DNA of 64,000 nt from an uncultured Clostridia bacterium (GCA_945876745.1 CAMCPL010000007.1:1-64000), one strand, 5' to 3'. Shown: positions 32,110 to 42,428, numbered from the stretch's first letter. The notes: generated by a model from the letters alone, not told the origin. Numbers and translations: made by a program.

Positions 32110-35100
32110 ATGAAAAAGAAAAAGAAATTTATATCTTTATTGCTATCAGTGCTTATAGCCTTGACATCAAGCTGTTTTTCGTTTTTTGCATATGCGGTAA
32201 CCGATTTCAGCAATGATTACACTTTGCAAATTTATTATTACGATGCGAATAATGAATTTGTTGAAGTAACCGAACAGGTTCAGGTAATGGAGCAGTATGA
32301 TGTACAGTTATACGCCTGTCTTGTTTATTCCGACGGCACGGTTTGGGATATGACGACTTCCGGTATGCCAATTGGTCTTGAGGGATATACTGTTGATTGG
32401 ACGTCCGATGCGAGATATCTTGCATTTTGCGAAAATAACGACGGTAATGTTCACGGTTACGACGCAACAAAGGGCGAAGCAATCCGTAATTGGATAAAAA
32501 ACGAGGTCGGCACTATTCCTGTTGTCGGCGAGTCGCTTGCAAACGCAATACTTAATATGCTTGAAAACGGCGCTTATGATATTGACGATTTGGACACAGA
32601 GGATGTAACGAAGATTTTGTCGGGCTTGCTTGCAACAATGGGTCTTTCCGAATACGAGGAGCAGCTCACCGCCTCATTAAAGGCATATCTCGACAAATAC
32701 GACGTCGGCATCACTGCAACACTAAAGGACAGTGAGGGTAACGCTGTTGCCGCCGATACGGTGAGAGTTCTTGTCTTAAAGAGTGATGCGCTTTTGTCGG
32801 ACGTTATTCCCAACGCGGCTTTTATAAAGAATTACGACGATATTCCGCGCAAGGTTGCAGTAGGCTACGAAATGGATTTAGAAGGAATTATTACTCCTGT
32901 TCGTACTCATTATACCTGTACCTGGACTGTAACGGGCGAGCTCGGAATTTTAGCAAGCGAGCTTGCGACTGTTGACGAAAACGGTCATTTTACTGCACTC
33001 AAGGAGGGAACCGTCCAGGTTAAGGTTTCGCCCGACGTAGAGGGTATGACGCAAAAGCTGACCGACGCATTCAATGCGCTTGCCGCCGCAGGTGAGCTTG
33101 CCGACAACGAATCTATCGCCAAGGCTATTCTTCTCATTCTCGGAATTAAGTCGGATTCCGACGATTATTCAACTCTTTTGGCGATTATCAATGCCGTACT
33201 TGAAAGTGGTGTTGATGTAAACGGTGTTATTGAGTTTAGCCAGGAGAATCTTACACCGCTTGTTAACTTTATTTTGTATGTGATTTATCAGGACTCTGTT
33301 ACTATCGAAATTGTATCTCCCGGTGCAATACCGATTGAATCCTTTGAGGTTGCCGGTACTACGGATATTACTGAGGGCGAGACCTCTGAATTTTCTATTG
33401 TAAACGTTATGCCAAAGGGTGCTGTTGCACACGATTATAAGGTAAGTATTGAAAATGAGGAATACGCCGTACAAACCGAGAAAAACGGTCTTACCGTTTT
33501 AGGTATCGACGGTTCGACATGGAACAACAACTACGTTACTCCGAACAAGACAAATCTTGTTGTAAATATGGAGGGCTTGACTGTAAAAACACAGCTTTCG
33601 ATTTACGGCAAGAGTAATAAAAAGGTTGTTTACATAAAAATCGGGTGTGATGAATATTTACCGATTGACGAGCTTGTCAACGTTAACGCAGCAACGTACC
33701 CGAAGCGACTATCTGCAAGCCTTTCCTACGGCTGGCTTAACGATGACGGCACATATAATCTTGCTACTGCGGATCAGCCTGCATATACTCCGGACGGTTA
33801 CAGCTATGTTACTGCCGACGGCGTTTTATATGCAACAGGGTGTACGGTAAATCAGCTTGTTGTTGTCGAAGCAAACGGCGCAGTCGCTACGAAGCAGATT
33901 ATGTCGGGTATTCAAACGACCGGCGTTGAGTTTACAAAAAAGCATTTCTGGCTCAAGGTCAACAGCGGTGCAGTATCAACCGGTATCAGAGGAAGCGTTT
34001 GCGAAATGTATGCAAATATTTTGCCTGCTGACGCTTCGTTTAACGAGCTTACCTTTACAAGCGATGATACCGAAAGTGTCATTTTGTCCGCTATTCCGCT
34101 TACCACCTCTCAATACACGAGCGCCGCACTTACAAAGGAACGAAGAGCAAAATACGCAAGTGCGACCGTTACGTGCGATGAAAACGGTATGGCTACCGTG
34201 TATGCGTATGCAATCGGAAATACATCTTGTTTTGCAAATGTTAAGGTAACTACTCAAACAGGCGGCTTTGAAGCGTGGGCAACAGTCGCTTTTGCCAATA
34301 TTTCCGTCGTTGACGTAACAATTACTTCGGCAGAAGACGAGCTTTATCTTCAAGAGGACGGAACGTATCTTATAACGGCAGGTGATACTGTTAATTTCAA
34401 TGCGCTTGTTTATTTAAGTCAAACAGGCTCATGGAAGGATCAAGGTTTTGAGGATGTTGAGTGGAGTGTTTCCGACGAAAGGTACGGCACAATAACGGAT
34501 GCCGGTATATTCAAGGGAATAGAGGTTGGATATGTTGACGTAACTGCAACCTCCGTATTCGGCGAGATTTCCGATACGGTTACTGTCAGAGTTTTACCGA
34601 ATTACACCGAGCTTAAAAAAGCAATTGCAGAATGTGATTACGAAAATCTTGACCCATACGATTGGTCTGTTGCAAGCTGGAATGTGTTTGATGCCTTGTA
34701 TCAAGAGGCAGTAACAAAAATCGCAGGAAATCTGTTTAATTCACAACAAGAGGTAGACGACCTTACTGTCGAGCTTCGTAATGCGTTTAACGGTCTTGTT
34801 AGATATATGCCGCTTGAAGCGCTTGAAATATACTGTGCCGACGATGCTGACGGTAACGGTTTTGCAACGATTTCCGTTTCTGCTTTGTCGAACTACACTA
34901 ATTATTCAACTACGATTGTTCCGACTGTATATCCGTTTGAAGCAGAGGATTATGAGGTTGTATTTACTTCAAGTGACACTTCAAAAATTGTTGTTGACTC
35001 TCACGGTGTTGTAAAGCCTGTTTCCTCATCAGACGCGGGCTGGGGCAAAATAACGGTAAGCGTAACTGACCCCAAGAATTACAACGTTTTTACTAAAGAA

Positions 35101-38100
35101 TTATATGTTGCTTTTGCAAAACATCAGGTTACAAGTGTTTCTGTTTCACCGACAACGCTGAATTTTGTCGGCGTTGGAGAATTTGCTGAAACCCCAAGTG
35201 CAATAATTACTCCAAAATATAACACTTCATCTTCGGTAACCTCTGCTTCTATTAAGCACGGATTCTTTGTTTCAAGTGATGAAAGCGTTGCAACAGTTGA
35301 TTCAAACGGTACCGTTTTACCTGTAAACAAGGGAAGCTGTGTCATAACCTTCTATTCGTATGACGGCGGTTATACTGCTCAAACGAGCGTCAGCGTTACA
35401 ACAAACAAGAAAGTGCTTGAAGCCGCAATTAACACGGCTGAAAGTCTTGTTGAAGAATTTTATACTGAAGATACTTATGCCGTTGTTATGGAGTCGCTTG
35501 TAACCGCTAAACAGATATTTGAAAACGAGGACTCAACGCAGGATGAAATCAATGCCGCCGCACAGTCGCTCAATGACGCACTCGGTAAGCTTGAGAAAAA
35601 TCCGTATGCCAATGTATATCTTTCGGCAGGTGAGGGCGGTAAGGTAGTTTACGATAACGTGGAATATACAGGCGATAATAATCAAGTTCGTGTTCTTATT
35701 GAAAACGGCTTGAGCGTTAGTGCCGTTGCTGATGACGGATATCACTTCGTAAAGTGGGTTGACAATAACGGAAATACTTTGTCAACTAATGCAACAGAAA
35801 TTTTCACGATTGATTATTCTGCTCATTTTAAGGCGGTATTTGAAAAGGTTAATTCCGTTACAGGCGTAAAAGTTTTTGTTAATGGACAGGATACCGAGTT
35901 TTATACAAAGGACGTAGCAACTTTGTCAACGTATACGAGCCAGTCTGTAAAGATTTCGTATTCTGTAACACCTGCTGACGCAAATTTCTATACCGCTGAA
36001 TATTCGCTTTCAAACGGTGATTTGAAAATCAGTTCCGACACAGTTTCACCGTCTTCAAATAATGCTTGCTACGCTTTATTGACTGTTACTGTAACAAATA
36101 CAATAACCGGTGCACAGTTTACCGACAGCGTTTATATAGCTTTTGCGAAGCACCCGATTGGATCTGTTTCGGCAAATGTAAGCTCACTTGTTTTTAATGG
36201 CGAAAATTCAGATGCACAAACCGTTTCAATAACATATAATTCGTCTGACAGCTCGTCTGCATCTCTTAAAAAAGGTATGTTTGTTTCTCACGATGCGTCG
36301 ATTGCGCAGGTTGATTCAAACGGTGTTGTAACGCCTGCTTCAATAGGCAACACGACTGTTGAGTTTATCAGCTTCGACGGCGGTCATAGGGCGTTTGTTG
36401 AGGTAAAGGTATATGCCGATAAATCTGTTTTATCAACACTGATTAATCAAGCAAACAGCGTGGTTGAAAAGAATTTCACACCCGAAAGCTATGCTTCAAT
36501 GCAGGAAGCATTAAGCTATGCGAATGAAATATATTCGTTAGAATACGCTTCTCAGCAGGATGTTGATATTGCCGCAGAAAATTTAGAGGTTGCACTTAAT
36601 TCTCTTGTAAAGATGGATATGGTTGACCTTTCGATTAATATCGAGGGCAATGGTTACATTTACTACGGTGAAGATGTTATTTCTCAAAATACGGTATTGT
36701 CTGTTAAAAACGGTGAAGCAATTGAGCTTTCGGCTCAACCTGATGATGATAATCAATTTGAGGGCTGGTATAATCAAGACGGTAGTTTGATTACTGTTAA
36801 TCCCGATTATACAGTATCTGTTGACGGATTTGTTTCTCTTACTGCAAAATTTACTCCTATTGTTTATGTTCAAAGTGTAGAGATAACCGTAAACGGAGAA
36901 AGTGTAGAGCGTAAGCATTTGAATGTCGGTACTGTTGCGAATTATTCAAAGCAGTCAGCCGAAATAGGTTATATTGTAAATCCGTCTAATCCGACAGGCT
37001 ATTTTGTAAGATATTATCTTGGCACGGATTGCTACAACTTAACTCTTGATTCAACCACCATTCACCCGACGGAAAACGAAATTGCATACGGTACCGTTTA
37101 TGTAAGTATAACAGATTTGAATTCGGGTAAGGTGTTTACTGACAGCGTTTCGCTCGCGTTTTCAAAATATCACGTTACAGGTGTTAAGGCTTCGACTAAC
37201 GAACTGATATTTAACGGCGAAAATTCAGCGGGTCAGAATGTTGACATTGAATACAGTTCATCTTCTGTGATTTACAATGCGTCTGTAAGAAGGGGATATG
37301 TTGTTGTTGAAAACAACGATATTGCAAGCGCTTCGACTGTAATCGGCGATAACGGAAGCTATGTAATCGTTATTCCTAAAGCAATCGGTTCAACTTATGC
37401 TACGTTTTATTCATATGACGGTGATTATTCCTGTACGTTTAGTATCAAGGTTTATGCGGATAAATCGGCTCTTTTGCAGGCTCTCGATGTTGCAAATTCA
37501 CTTAACGGTGAGGATTATACCGAAGAGACTTTCTCCTCCTTGCCGCCTGTGATTGATTACGTAACTCAAATTTACAGTACCGAATATGCTACTCAAGATG
37601 ACGTCGATTTGGCAACATCCTCTCTAAATGAGGTTATGTCTACTCTTGTATTACGAGATCTTGTTAGTGTTAACGCTGTAAGCGGTGATAACGGAAATGT
37701 AAGTATAAACGGCGAAGACGTATCTAATGTAAAGATTATGAGAGGGGAAGCCGTTACTCTTAAGGCTGTTGCAGATAAAGATTATATGTTTGACGGTTGG
37801 TATGAAAACGGAGAAAAGATAAGCTCGGAGTCTGTATATACTTTCAATGCTGAAAAGGCTGTGTCGCTTATTGCGAAGTTCGTTGAGATTCCTTATATTA
37901 CAAGGGTAGCTATCACCTATGACGGCGTTGAAACCGATTTTGCACAGGTAAGTGTTTCAAGTCTCGGAAAGTATACTAATTACAGCGCTTCCTTCGGAGT
38001 TAATGTATATCCCGAAAATGCAGATTACACTATAATAGGATACAGTATTGAGGATGTTAATAACAATTTGAGTATTTCTTCTAATACCGTTAAGCCGTCT

Positions 38101-38859
38101 TCAAACAATCCTGCTTACGGTAAAGTAGTTGTAAGTATTCAGGATAACTATTCAGGAAAGATTTATAAAGACGTAATTTACCCGTCATTTGCAAAGGTTC
38201 AAGTACAATCCGTCAGCGTAAGTCCGACTTCGTTGAGCTTTGATACTCCGTCGTCGCCGAGTGCAAATATCTCTGCTTCGTACAAGGGCTCAACGTTGAT
38301 TTCTACACCTAATATCAAATCCGGATTTTTTGTAAGCACTAACGAAAATGTTGCAAGTGTAAACAACGTCGGAACGGTTACGCCAAAGGGCAAGGGAAGC
38401 TGTGAAATTATTTTCTATGCGTATGACGGTGGCGCTCAGGCTTCGACAAGCGTTACCGTTAAAGCTCTTGATACAGTATGCGGCAGAATTGTTGCAATGA
38501 TTTCACCGGATGCTGATTACGGAGAAATAGGTGTCGAAAATGCAGTTGTTACAATAGGTAACGATTCTGCAACTACTGACAGTAACGGTTGCTTTACGAT
38601 TAGTATTTCGGATAATTCGGTTAATACTGCTGTGATAACTTATTCTCACGGTATAACAAGAAATATTGATATTACAAACGCAGGAGCCGATATCGGAACT
38701 ATTGCAATTGTTGCCTGTGACGGCGTTAAGGATGGAAAGATTAACGCCAAGGATTATGCATATTTTATGAAGAATAATGCGAGCGACGATATGCTTCAAA
38801 TCGTAAATAATTTCTATGGATTCAACGTTTACACAACTGATTTTTATGATAATTTTTAA
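32110..38859 (+). CDS. Giant repetitive surface protein (Ig-like/FIVAR/InlB repeats, dockerin-like end)
   Basis: A 2249-residue secreted protein starting at ATG 32110 after CGGAGG. A signal peptide (MKKKKKFISLLLSVLIAL..., cleavage near AYA, ~29) is followed by Big_2-type Ig-like domains to ~835 and a first FIVAR-like helical module (~836-895). Four cassettes of about 340 residues follow (897-1247, 1247-1585, 1585-1927, 1927-2122). Each has a pair of Ig-like domains sharing YVAFAKHQVTSVSVSPTTL-like and GFFVSSDESVATVDSNGTV-like stretches; the first three add a FIVAR module and an InlB-like FxGWY/FVKWV repeat. The end (2122-2249) is a beta-sandwich of the carboxypeptidase-regulatory type plus one EF-hand-like DGVKDGKINAKDYAYF. 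No LPXTG is present. Likely a carbohydrate- or matrix-binding adhesin. Confidence 0.88.
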   Translation: MKKKKKFISLLLSVLIALTSSCFSFFAYAVTDFSNDYTLQIYYYDANNEFVEVTEQVQVMEQYDVQLYACLVYSDGTVWDMTTSGMPIGLEGYTVDWTSDARYLAFCENNDGNVHGYDATKGEAIRNWIKNEVGTIPVVGESLANAILNMLENGAYDIDDLDTEDVTKILSGLLATMGLSEYEEQLTASLKAYLDKYDVGITATLKDSEGNAVAADTVRVLVLKSDALLSDVIPNAAFIKNYDDIPRKVAVGYEMDLEGIITPVRTHYTCTWTVTGELGILASELATVDENGHFTALKEGTVQVKVSPDVEGMTQKLTDAFNALAAAGELADNESIAKAILLILGIKSDSDDYSTLLAIINAVLESGVDVNGVIEFSQENLTPLVNFILYVIYQDSVTIEIVSPGAIPIESFEVAGTTDITEGETSEFSIVNVMPKGAVAHDYKVSIENEEYAVQTEKNGLTVLGIDGSTWNNNYVTPNKTNLVVNMEGLTVKTQLSIYGKSNKKVVYIKIGCDEYLPIDELVNVNAATYPKRLSASLSYGWLNDDGTYNLATADQPAYTPDGYSYVTADGVLYATGCTVNQLVVVEANGAVATKQIMSGIQTTGVEFTKKHFWLKVNSGAVSTGIRGSVCEMYANILPADASFNELTFTSDDTESVILSAIPLTTSQYTSAALTKERRAKYASATVTCDENGMATVYAYAIGNTSCFANVKVTTQTGGFEAWATVAFANISVVDVTITSAEDELYLQEDGTYLITAGDTVNFNALVYLSQTGSWKDQGFEDVEWSVSDERYGTITDAGIFKGIEVGYVDVTATSVFGEISDTVTVRVLPNYTELKKAIAECDYENLDPYDWSVASWNVFDALYQEAVTKIAGNLFNSQQEVDDLTVELRNAFNGLVRYMPLEALEIYCADDADGNGFATISVSALSNYTNYSTTIVPTVYPFEAEDYEVVFTSSDTSKIVVDSHGVVKPVSSSDAGWGKITVSVTDPKNYNVFTKELYVAFAKHQVTSVSVSPTTLNFVGVGEFAETPSAIITPKYNTSSSVTSASIKHGFFVSSDESVATVDSNGTVLPVNKGSCVITFYSYDGGYTAQTSVSVTTNKKVLEAAINTAESLVEEFYTEDTYAVVMESLVTAKQIFENEDSTQDEINAAAQSLNDALGKLEKNPYANVYLSAGEGGKVVYDNVEYTGDNNQVRVLIENGLSVSAVADDGYHFVKWVDNNGNTLSTNATEIFTIDYSAHFKAVFEKVNSVTGVKVFVNGQDTEFYTKDVATLSTYTSQSVKISYSVTPADANFYTAEYSLSNGDLKISSDTVSPSSNNACYALLTVTVTNTITGAQFTDSVYIAFAKHPIGSVSANVSSLVFNGENSDAQTVSITYNSSDSSSASLKKGMFVSHDASIAQVDSNGVVTPASIGNTTVEFISFDGGHRAFVEVKVYADKSVLSTLINQANSVVEKNFTPESYASMQEALSYANEIYSLEYASQQDVDIAAENLEVALNSLVKMDMVDLSINIEGNGYIYYGEDVISQNTVLSVKNGEAIELSAQPDDDNQFEGWYNQDGSLITVNPDYTVSVDGFVSLTAKFTPIVYVQSVEITVNGESVERKHLNVGTVANYSKQSAEIGYIVNPSNPTGYFVRYYLGTDCYNLTLDSTTIHPTENEIAYGTVYVSITDLNSGKVFTDSVSLAFSKYHVTGVKASTNELIFNGENSAGQNVDIEYSSSSVIYNASVRRGYVVVENNDIASASTVIGDNGSYVIVIPKAIGSTYATFYSYDGDYSCTFSIKVYADKSALLQALDVANSLNGEDYTEETFSSLPPVIDYVTQIYSTEYATQDDVDLATSSLNEVMSTLVLRDLVSVNAVSGDNGNVSINGEDVSNVKIMRGEAVTLKAVADKDYMFDGWYENGEKISSESVYTFNAEKAVSLIAKFVEIPYITRVAITYDGVETDFAQVSVSSLGKYTNYSASFGVNVYPENADYTIIGYSIEDVNNNLSISSNTVKPSSNNPAYGKVVVSIQDNYSGKIYKDVIYPSFAKVQVQSVSVSPTSLSFDTPSSPSANISASYKGSTLISTPNIKSGFFVSTNENVASVNNVGTVTPKGKGSCEIIFYAYDGGAQASTSVTVKALDTVCGRIVAMISPDADYGEIGVENAVVTIGNDSATTDSNGCFTISISDNSVNTAVITYSHGITRNIDITNAGADIGTIAIVACDGVKDGKINAKDYAYFMKNNASDDMLQIVNNFYGFNVYTTDFYDNF

Positions 38860-38879
38860 TGATATGATTTGATATGACA

Positions 38880-38910
38880 AACGAGGCTGATACTTTTAAT
38901 CAGCCTCGTT
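38880..38910. terminator. Bidirectional terminator between the surface protein and mazF
   Basis: Perfect 12-bp stem AACGAGGCTGAT / ATCAGCCTCGTT with a 7-base loop, between convergent genes and followed by A/T-rich sequence. Confidence 0.8.
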
Positions 38911-38917
38911 AATTAAT

Positions 38918-39259
38918 TTATAATCCCATGGAAATGGAGATTGCATTATTAATTTTAGTCATATCGCTGCTCGGTAAGGTGCCCATTTTCTCCTTTAGTC
39001 TTCGTTTGTCTATCGTTCGCACCTGTTCGAGAAGTACAACGCTATCCTTTGCAAGTCCGCAGTCTCCTGCGTTTACTTCTATATGAGTAGGTAAATTTGT
39101 TTTGCCCTGCTGACTTGTGATAGCCGCAGCAATAACCGTTGGAGAATATTTATTTCCTATGTCGTTTTGTACGATTAATACAGGACGAACGCCGCCCTGC
39201 TCGCTCCCTATTACGGGGCTTAAATCGGCATAGTAAATATCACCGCGTTTAATTGTCAT
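38918..39259 (-). CDS. mazF: MazF/NdoA-family endoribonuclease toxin (no antitoxin gene seen)
   Basis: A 113-residue PemK/MazF protein. [35 protein letters not shown] and the downstream VIAAAITSQ and [17 protein letters not shown] blocks match the NdoA (EndoA) branch, which cuts mRNA at UACAU-type sites in Bacillus. The catalytic Arg (GGVRPVLI) and Thr/Ser (AAITS) are present. ATG 39259 is spaced well from AAAGGGTG; a GTG nine bases upstream is inside that site. No MazE-like gene is adjacent: 39260-39400 upstream has none. Confidence 0.9.
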   Translation of the reverse strand: MTIKRGDIYYADLSPVIGSEQGGVRPVLIVQNDIGNKYSPTVIAAAITSQQGKTNLPTHIEVNAGDCGLAKDSVVLLEQVRTIDKRRLKEKMGTLPSSDMTKINNAISISMGL

Positions 39260-39403
39260 TTCTTTCACCCTTTGTAAAATTGTTTCATATATATTTTTAC
39301 CTCTTTTTTCTTGTTTTAATCATCTGTTATATAATATTCAAAAATGTAATTTTTGTCGAAAAAAAGTTGTATAAAATTTGTCATAATTGCAAAAAATATC
39401 ATT

Positions 39404-40615
39404 ATGACTGCTAATAATGAAAATAGGATTATTCCAAACTTAAATTACCCGATAGGATTTTTTTCAATTTTAATATTTATTATTTTCTTTCTGTCACTTT
39501 TTGATGTTCAAAAAGGGGATAGTCTTGTTGTTTTGTCAATAATATGGAGCGTGCTGTCAAGCGGTTTTATCGGAGCAAATGTATTTTGCAATTCAAAAAA
39601 GACAATAAGCTTAACGTGCGGTATTTTATGTTTGAATGGATTTTATTATTTTATGTGCGGCGAGGCTTTCAGTCTGTTTTTATCTGTTGTTGCTGCTGTA
39701 TTACTTTCTAAATTTTGCAGGGATTACAGCTTTGAAAATGTTTTTTATATTTCTGTCGGAGTTTGCGTAACACTTGGAGTAATTTTCGGATTGCTTTATG
39801 ACCCGTGCTTAAATATAACAAGATTTTTAGCCAATGCATCTCAAGGAAATTCCTTTGTTTTTGCAATAATTAATGACGCTTATTCATTGCTTTTCGGTAA
39901 TGCATTTTCAGACTTGTTTTATATAAAAGATTATGCAGGCGCATTGATGATTGATAATAAGCTATACAGTGGAGTAATTGAAATTTTCAAAGCAGATAAA
40001 GATAATCCCGCTTCCGGTACGGCTTTATATATGACAGGCAGGTATTTTGCAAATATTTTTTTGAGCATTGGACTGTTTACAGCGCTTTTTTCAAGGGTGC
40101 GTGATAAATATTTATTTTCTTTTATTTCGGCGTTTGTGCTTTGCTTAATGGTAGGTAACAATCTTGCTTTTTGCTTATTCCTGATTTTTTACAATCCATT
40201 TATATATCTTGCGTATCTTATGTGTTTAGGGATAGACAGCTTTGTTTGTTCACTAATAGATATTAGGGTAGGTTTTGAAACAAGCGCTTCGTTGTTTGAA
40301 ATGATTAAATATATTGATAAACCTATATATTTCTTATTAATAGGTGCACTATCAAGCATTCTTATGTATTTTGCTGCTGTGCTTGTTTTGTCGAAATATG
40401 ATTTAGAAAATCACAGAATTTTGCCGAAAAGCGTTCGTCAGCTTACAAAGTATCTCGGTGGTGAGGAAAATATAAGCGGATATGAAAACGGCATTGTTTA
40501 TGTAAAAAATCCTAATCTTATTGATGTTCTGATGCTTGATTGCTTAATAAAAGAAAATGCCGTAACCCTCAATACAGAGGATTACGACTTAATTAAAAAG
40601 TATTATGACTCATAA
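39404..40615 (+). CDS. Degenerate PTS glucose-family EIICB-like membrane protein
   Basis: A 403-residue protein with about ten membrane segments. The stretch NPFIYLAYLMCLGIDSFVCS...DIRVGFETSASLFEMI aligns in order with the glucose-type EIIC segment APLLYVIHALLTG...GIHAGFSFSAGAIDYVL, and TALYMTGRYFANIFLSIGL matches the EIIC segment before it. The C-terminal ~55 residues (LTKYLGGEENISGYENGIVYVKNPNLID) resemble EIIB. Yet the GITEP sugar-binding motif and the phosphorylated EIIB cysteine (usual DACxTRLR) are both absent. It may be a sensor-like or inactive paralogue. The start is uncertain: ATG 39404 lacks a good ribosome site, TTG 39353 is the alternative. Confidence 0.6.
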   Translation: MTANNENRIIPNLNYPIGFFSILIFIIFFLSLFDVQKGDSLVVLSIIWSVLSSGFIGANVFCNSKKTISLTCGILCLNGFYYFMCGEAFSLFLSVVAAVLLSKFCRDYSFENVFYISVGVCVTLGVIFGLLYDPCLNITRFLANASQGNSFVFAIINDAYSLLFGNAFSDLFYIKDYAGALMIDNKLYSGVIEIFKADKDNPASGTALYMTGRYFANIFLSIGLFTALFSRVRDKYLFSFISAFVLCLMVGNNLAFCLFLIFYNPFIYLAYLMCLGIDSFVCSLIDIRVGFETSASLFEMIKYIDKPIYFLLIGALSSILMYFAAVLVLSKYDLENHRILPKSVRQLTKYLGGEENISGYENGIVYVKNPNLIDVLMLDCLIKENAVTLNTEDYDLIKKYYDS

Positions 40616-41038
40616 AAATTTTTTCATTGCAATGTGAGGAATATCCTCTTCAGGATATATATCACCGTAAGCCTTGTAGCCGAGCGCTTCGTAAAATTTT
40701 TGTGCCTGTGTTTGGGCGGATATAAAAACCGATTTTGCGCCGTGCATTTTCATTTCTTTTTCGGCTTGCTCCAAAACAGCTCTACCGTAGCCTTTTTTAC
40801 GGTGCTCCTTTAATACTGCTATTCTTCCTGCGTGCCACATATCTCCGTCTTCTTGATAAAAACGGCAAGTTGCAACAGGCTTTGAATTTTCATATGCCAC
40901 GATATGAAAAACCTGTATGTTGTCGTCAAGATTATCAATTTCGTGGTTCTTCTTTACGCCTTGTTCGTCACAAAACACGCAAAACCTAATGTATTTTGAA
41001 TCATCGCACGCCTTGTTAAAGGTCTTAAATTCAAGCAT
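40610..41038 (-). CDS. GNAT-family N-acetyltransferase
   Basis: A 142-residue GNAT with the acetyl-CoA motif A (RIAVLKEHRKKGYGRAVLE, pattern RxxGxGxxL) and the motif B FYEALGYKAYGD. FCDEQGV in the first part resembles the ElaA/YjcF type. The substrate is unknown. Its start overlaps the murC stop by 8 bp, so it is translationally coupled to murC; its stop overlaps the convergent membrane-protein gene. Confidence 0.88.
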   Translation of the reverse strand: MLEFKTFNKACDDSKYIRFCVFCDEQGVKKNHEIDNLDDNIQVFHIVAYENSKPVATCRFYQEDGDMWHAGRIAVLKEHRKKGYGRAVLEQAEKEMKMHGAKSVFISAQTQAQKFYEALGYKAYGDIYPEEDIPHIAMKKFL

Positions 41039-42428
41039 TGAGTTGTTTCTCTCTTTCTTTCATTTTGGAGCACATCATTCTTGCAACCTTGTAAACGTCA
41101 CCGCAGCCGAGTGTAATGACCAAATCGCCGTCTTGAACGTTGTTGCAAACATATTCGCATATTTCATCAAAGGTGTCAAGCTGAACAGAGTTTGGCACCT
41201 TTTTACTCAAGTCAGTTGCTTTTATGCCTATTGTATTTACCTCGCGGCTTCCCATAATTTCACTTATTACGCACCTGTCGGCAATCTGTAAAACCTCGGC
41301 AAAATCGTCCAAAAGCAGACTTGTTCTTGTAAACGTAAACGGCTGATGAACTGCCCAAACTCTCTTGTAACCCATCTTTTTTGCCGCTTCAAGCGTTACC
41401 TTTATTTCGGCAGGGTGATGCGCATAATCGTCTGCAAATGTAACGCCGCAGTATGTTCCGAGCTTTTCAAAGCGTCTTGAAGCACCTCCGAAATCCTTTA
41501 AGCCCTGTAATATGCTTTCAATATCAGCACCGCTTTCAAAAGAAGCTACAAATGCACATAGTGAGTTTAGAATATTATGTTCACCGGGAACACTCAGCAC
41601 AGTGTGACAAACAAATTCTCCGTTATGAAAAATATCATATTCGCTGTGGAATCCGCCGGGCACGTCAATATTTTTCGCAACCCATTCGTTATTATCATTT
41701 CTGCCTATTGATATGAGCTTTTTACCCGATATGCCTTTAAGAGTATCAACTGTGTTTTCGTCATCACCGTTATATATTATTGTATTAACGGTTTTGTCTG
41801 CAAATTCTCTAAACGACTTTTTTATGTTGTCCAAATTACCGAAGAAGTCCAAGTGGTCTTCGTCAATATTAAGAATAACGGCAATATCGGGATTCATATG
41901 CAAAAAGGTGTTGTTAAACTCACAGCTTTCGCAAACAAAATTTTGACTGTGACCGTATCTTCCGTATGCGTTAATAAGCGGCAGCTTACCGCCGATTACT
42001 GCTGACGGGTCAAGTCCTGCCTGCATTAGAATTTGAGTAATCATCGACGAGGTTGTAGTCTTTCCGTGAGTTCCGCAAACGCCGATACAGTTTGTAAAAA
42101 GACGGCTCAGCGCACCCAAAATCTCCGCTCTTTCAAAGCATGGGAAATTTGCTTTTGCATATTCCAACTCTTCATTGCCTTTTAAGATTGCGTTTGTATA
42201 AATAACAAGCTGTGTGTCGTCGCTGATGTTAGAAGCCTTTTGACCGAGGAAAACCGTTGCTCCTTCTTTTTCTATTCGGCGAAAGGTTTCAGTGTCGTTG
42301 TTGTCGGAGCCTGTAATCGTGTATCCGAGTGACAAGAGAATTTCGGCAATGGGGCACATTCCTGCACCGCCGATTCCGATGAAGTGAATTTTTTTGCTTT
42401 CTTTTAGCAGCGTATCTATATTTTTCAA
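41031..42428 (-). CDS. murC: UDP-N-acetylmuramate--L-alanine ligase
   Basis: A 465-residue Mur ligase that adds L-Ala to UDP-MurNAc. It has the N-terminal IHFIGIGGAGMCPIAEILL, the ATP P-loop GTHGKTTTSSMI, FEFNNTFLHMNPDIAVILNIDEDHLDFF-type block and the C-terminal FADDYAHHPAEIKVTLEAA. TTG 42428 has AGAGGT at a good distance; ATGs at 42446 and 42458 lie too close to a TATAAT at the probable promoter and would be leaderless. It heads a two-gene unit with the acetyltransferase. Confidence 0.93.
   Translation of the reverse strand: MKNIDTLLKESKKIHFIGIGGAGMCPIAEILLSLGYTITGSDNNDTETFRRIEKEGATVFLGQKASNISDDTQLVIYTNAILKGNEELEYAKANFPCFERAEILGALSRLFTNCIGVCGTHGKTTTSSMITQILMQAGLDPSAVIGGKLPLINAYGRYGHSQNFVCESCEFNNTFLHMNPDIAVILNIDEDHLDFFGNLDNIKKSFREFADKTVNTIIYNGDDENTVDTLKGISGKKLISIGRNDNNEWVAKNIDVPGGFHSEYDIFHNGEFVCHTVLSVPGEHNILNSLCAFVASFESGADIESILQGLKDFGGASRRFEKLGTYCGVTFADDYAHHPAEIKVTLEAAKKMGYKRVWAVHQPFTFTRTSLLLDDFAEVLQIADRCVISEIMGSREVNTIGIKATDLSKKVPNSVQLDTFDEICEYVCNNVQDGDLVITLGCGDVYKVARMMCSKMKEREKQLNA

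Noticed and set aside
33857-34249. Plus-strand overlapping frame in the giant surface protein
   Set aside because: Out-of-frame shadow of a long coding gene; composition is that of a shifted frame.
38860-39403. MazE-type antitoxin next to mazF
   Set aside because: No frame of suitable length or ribosome site is found on either side.
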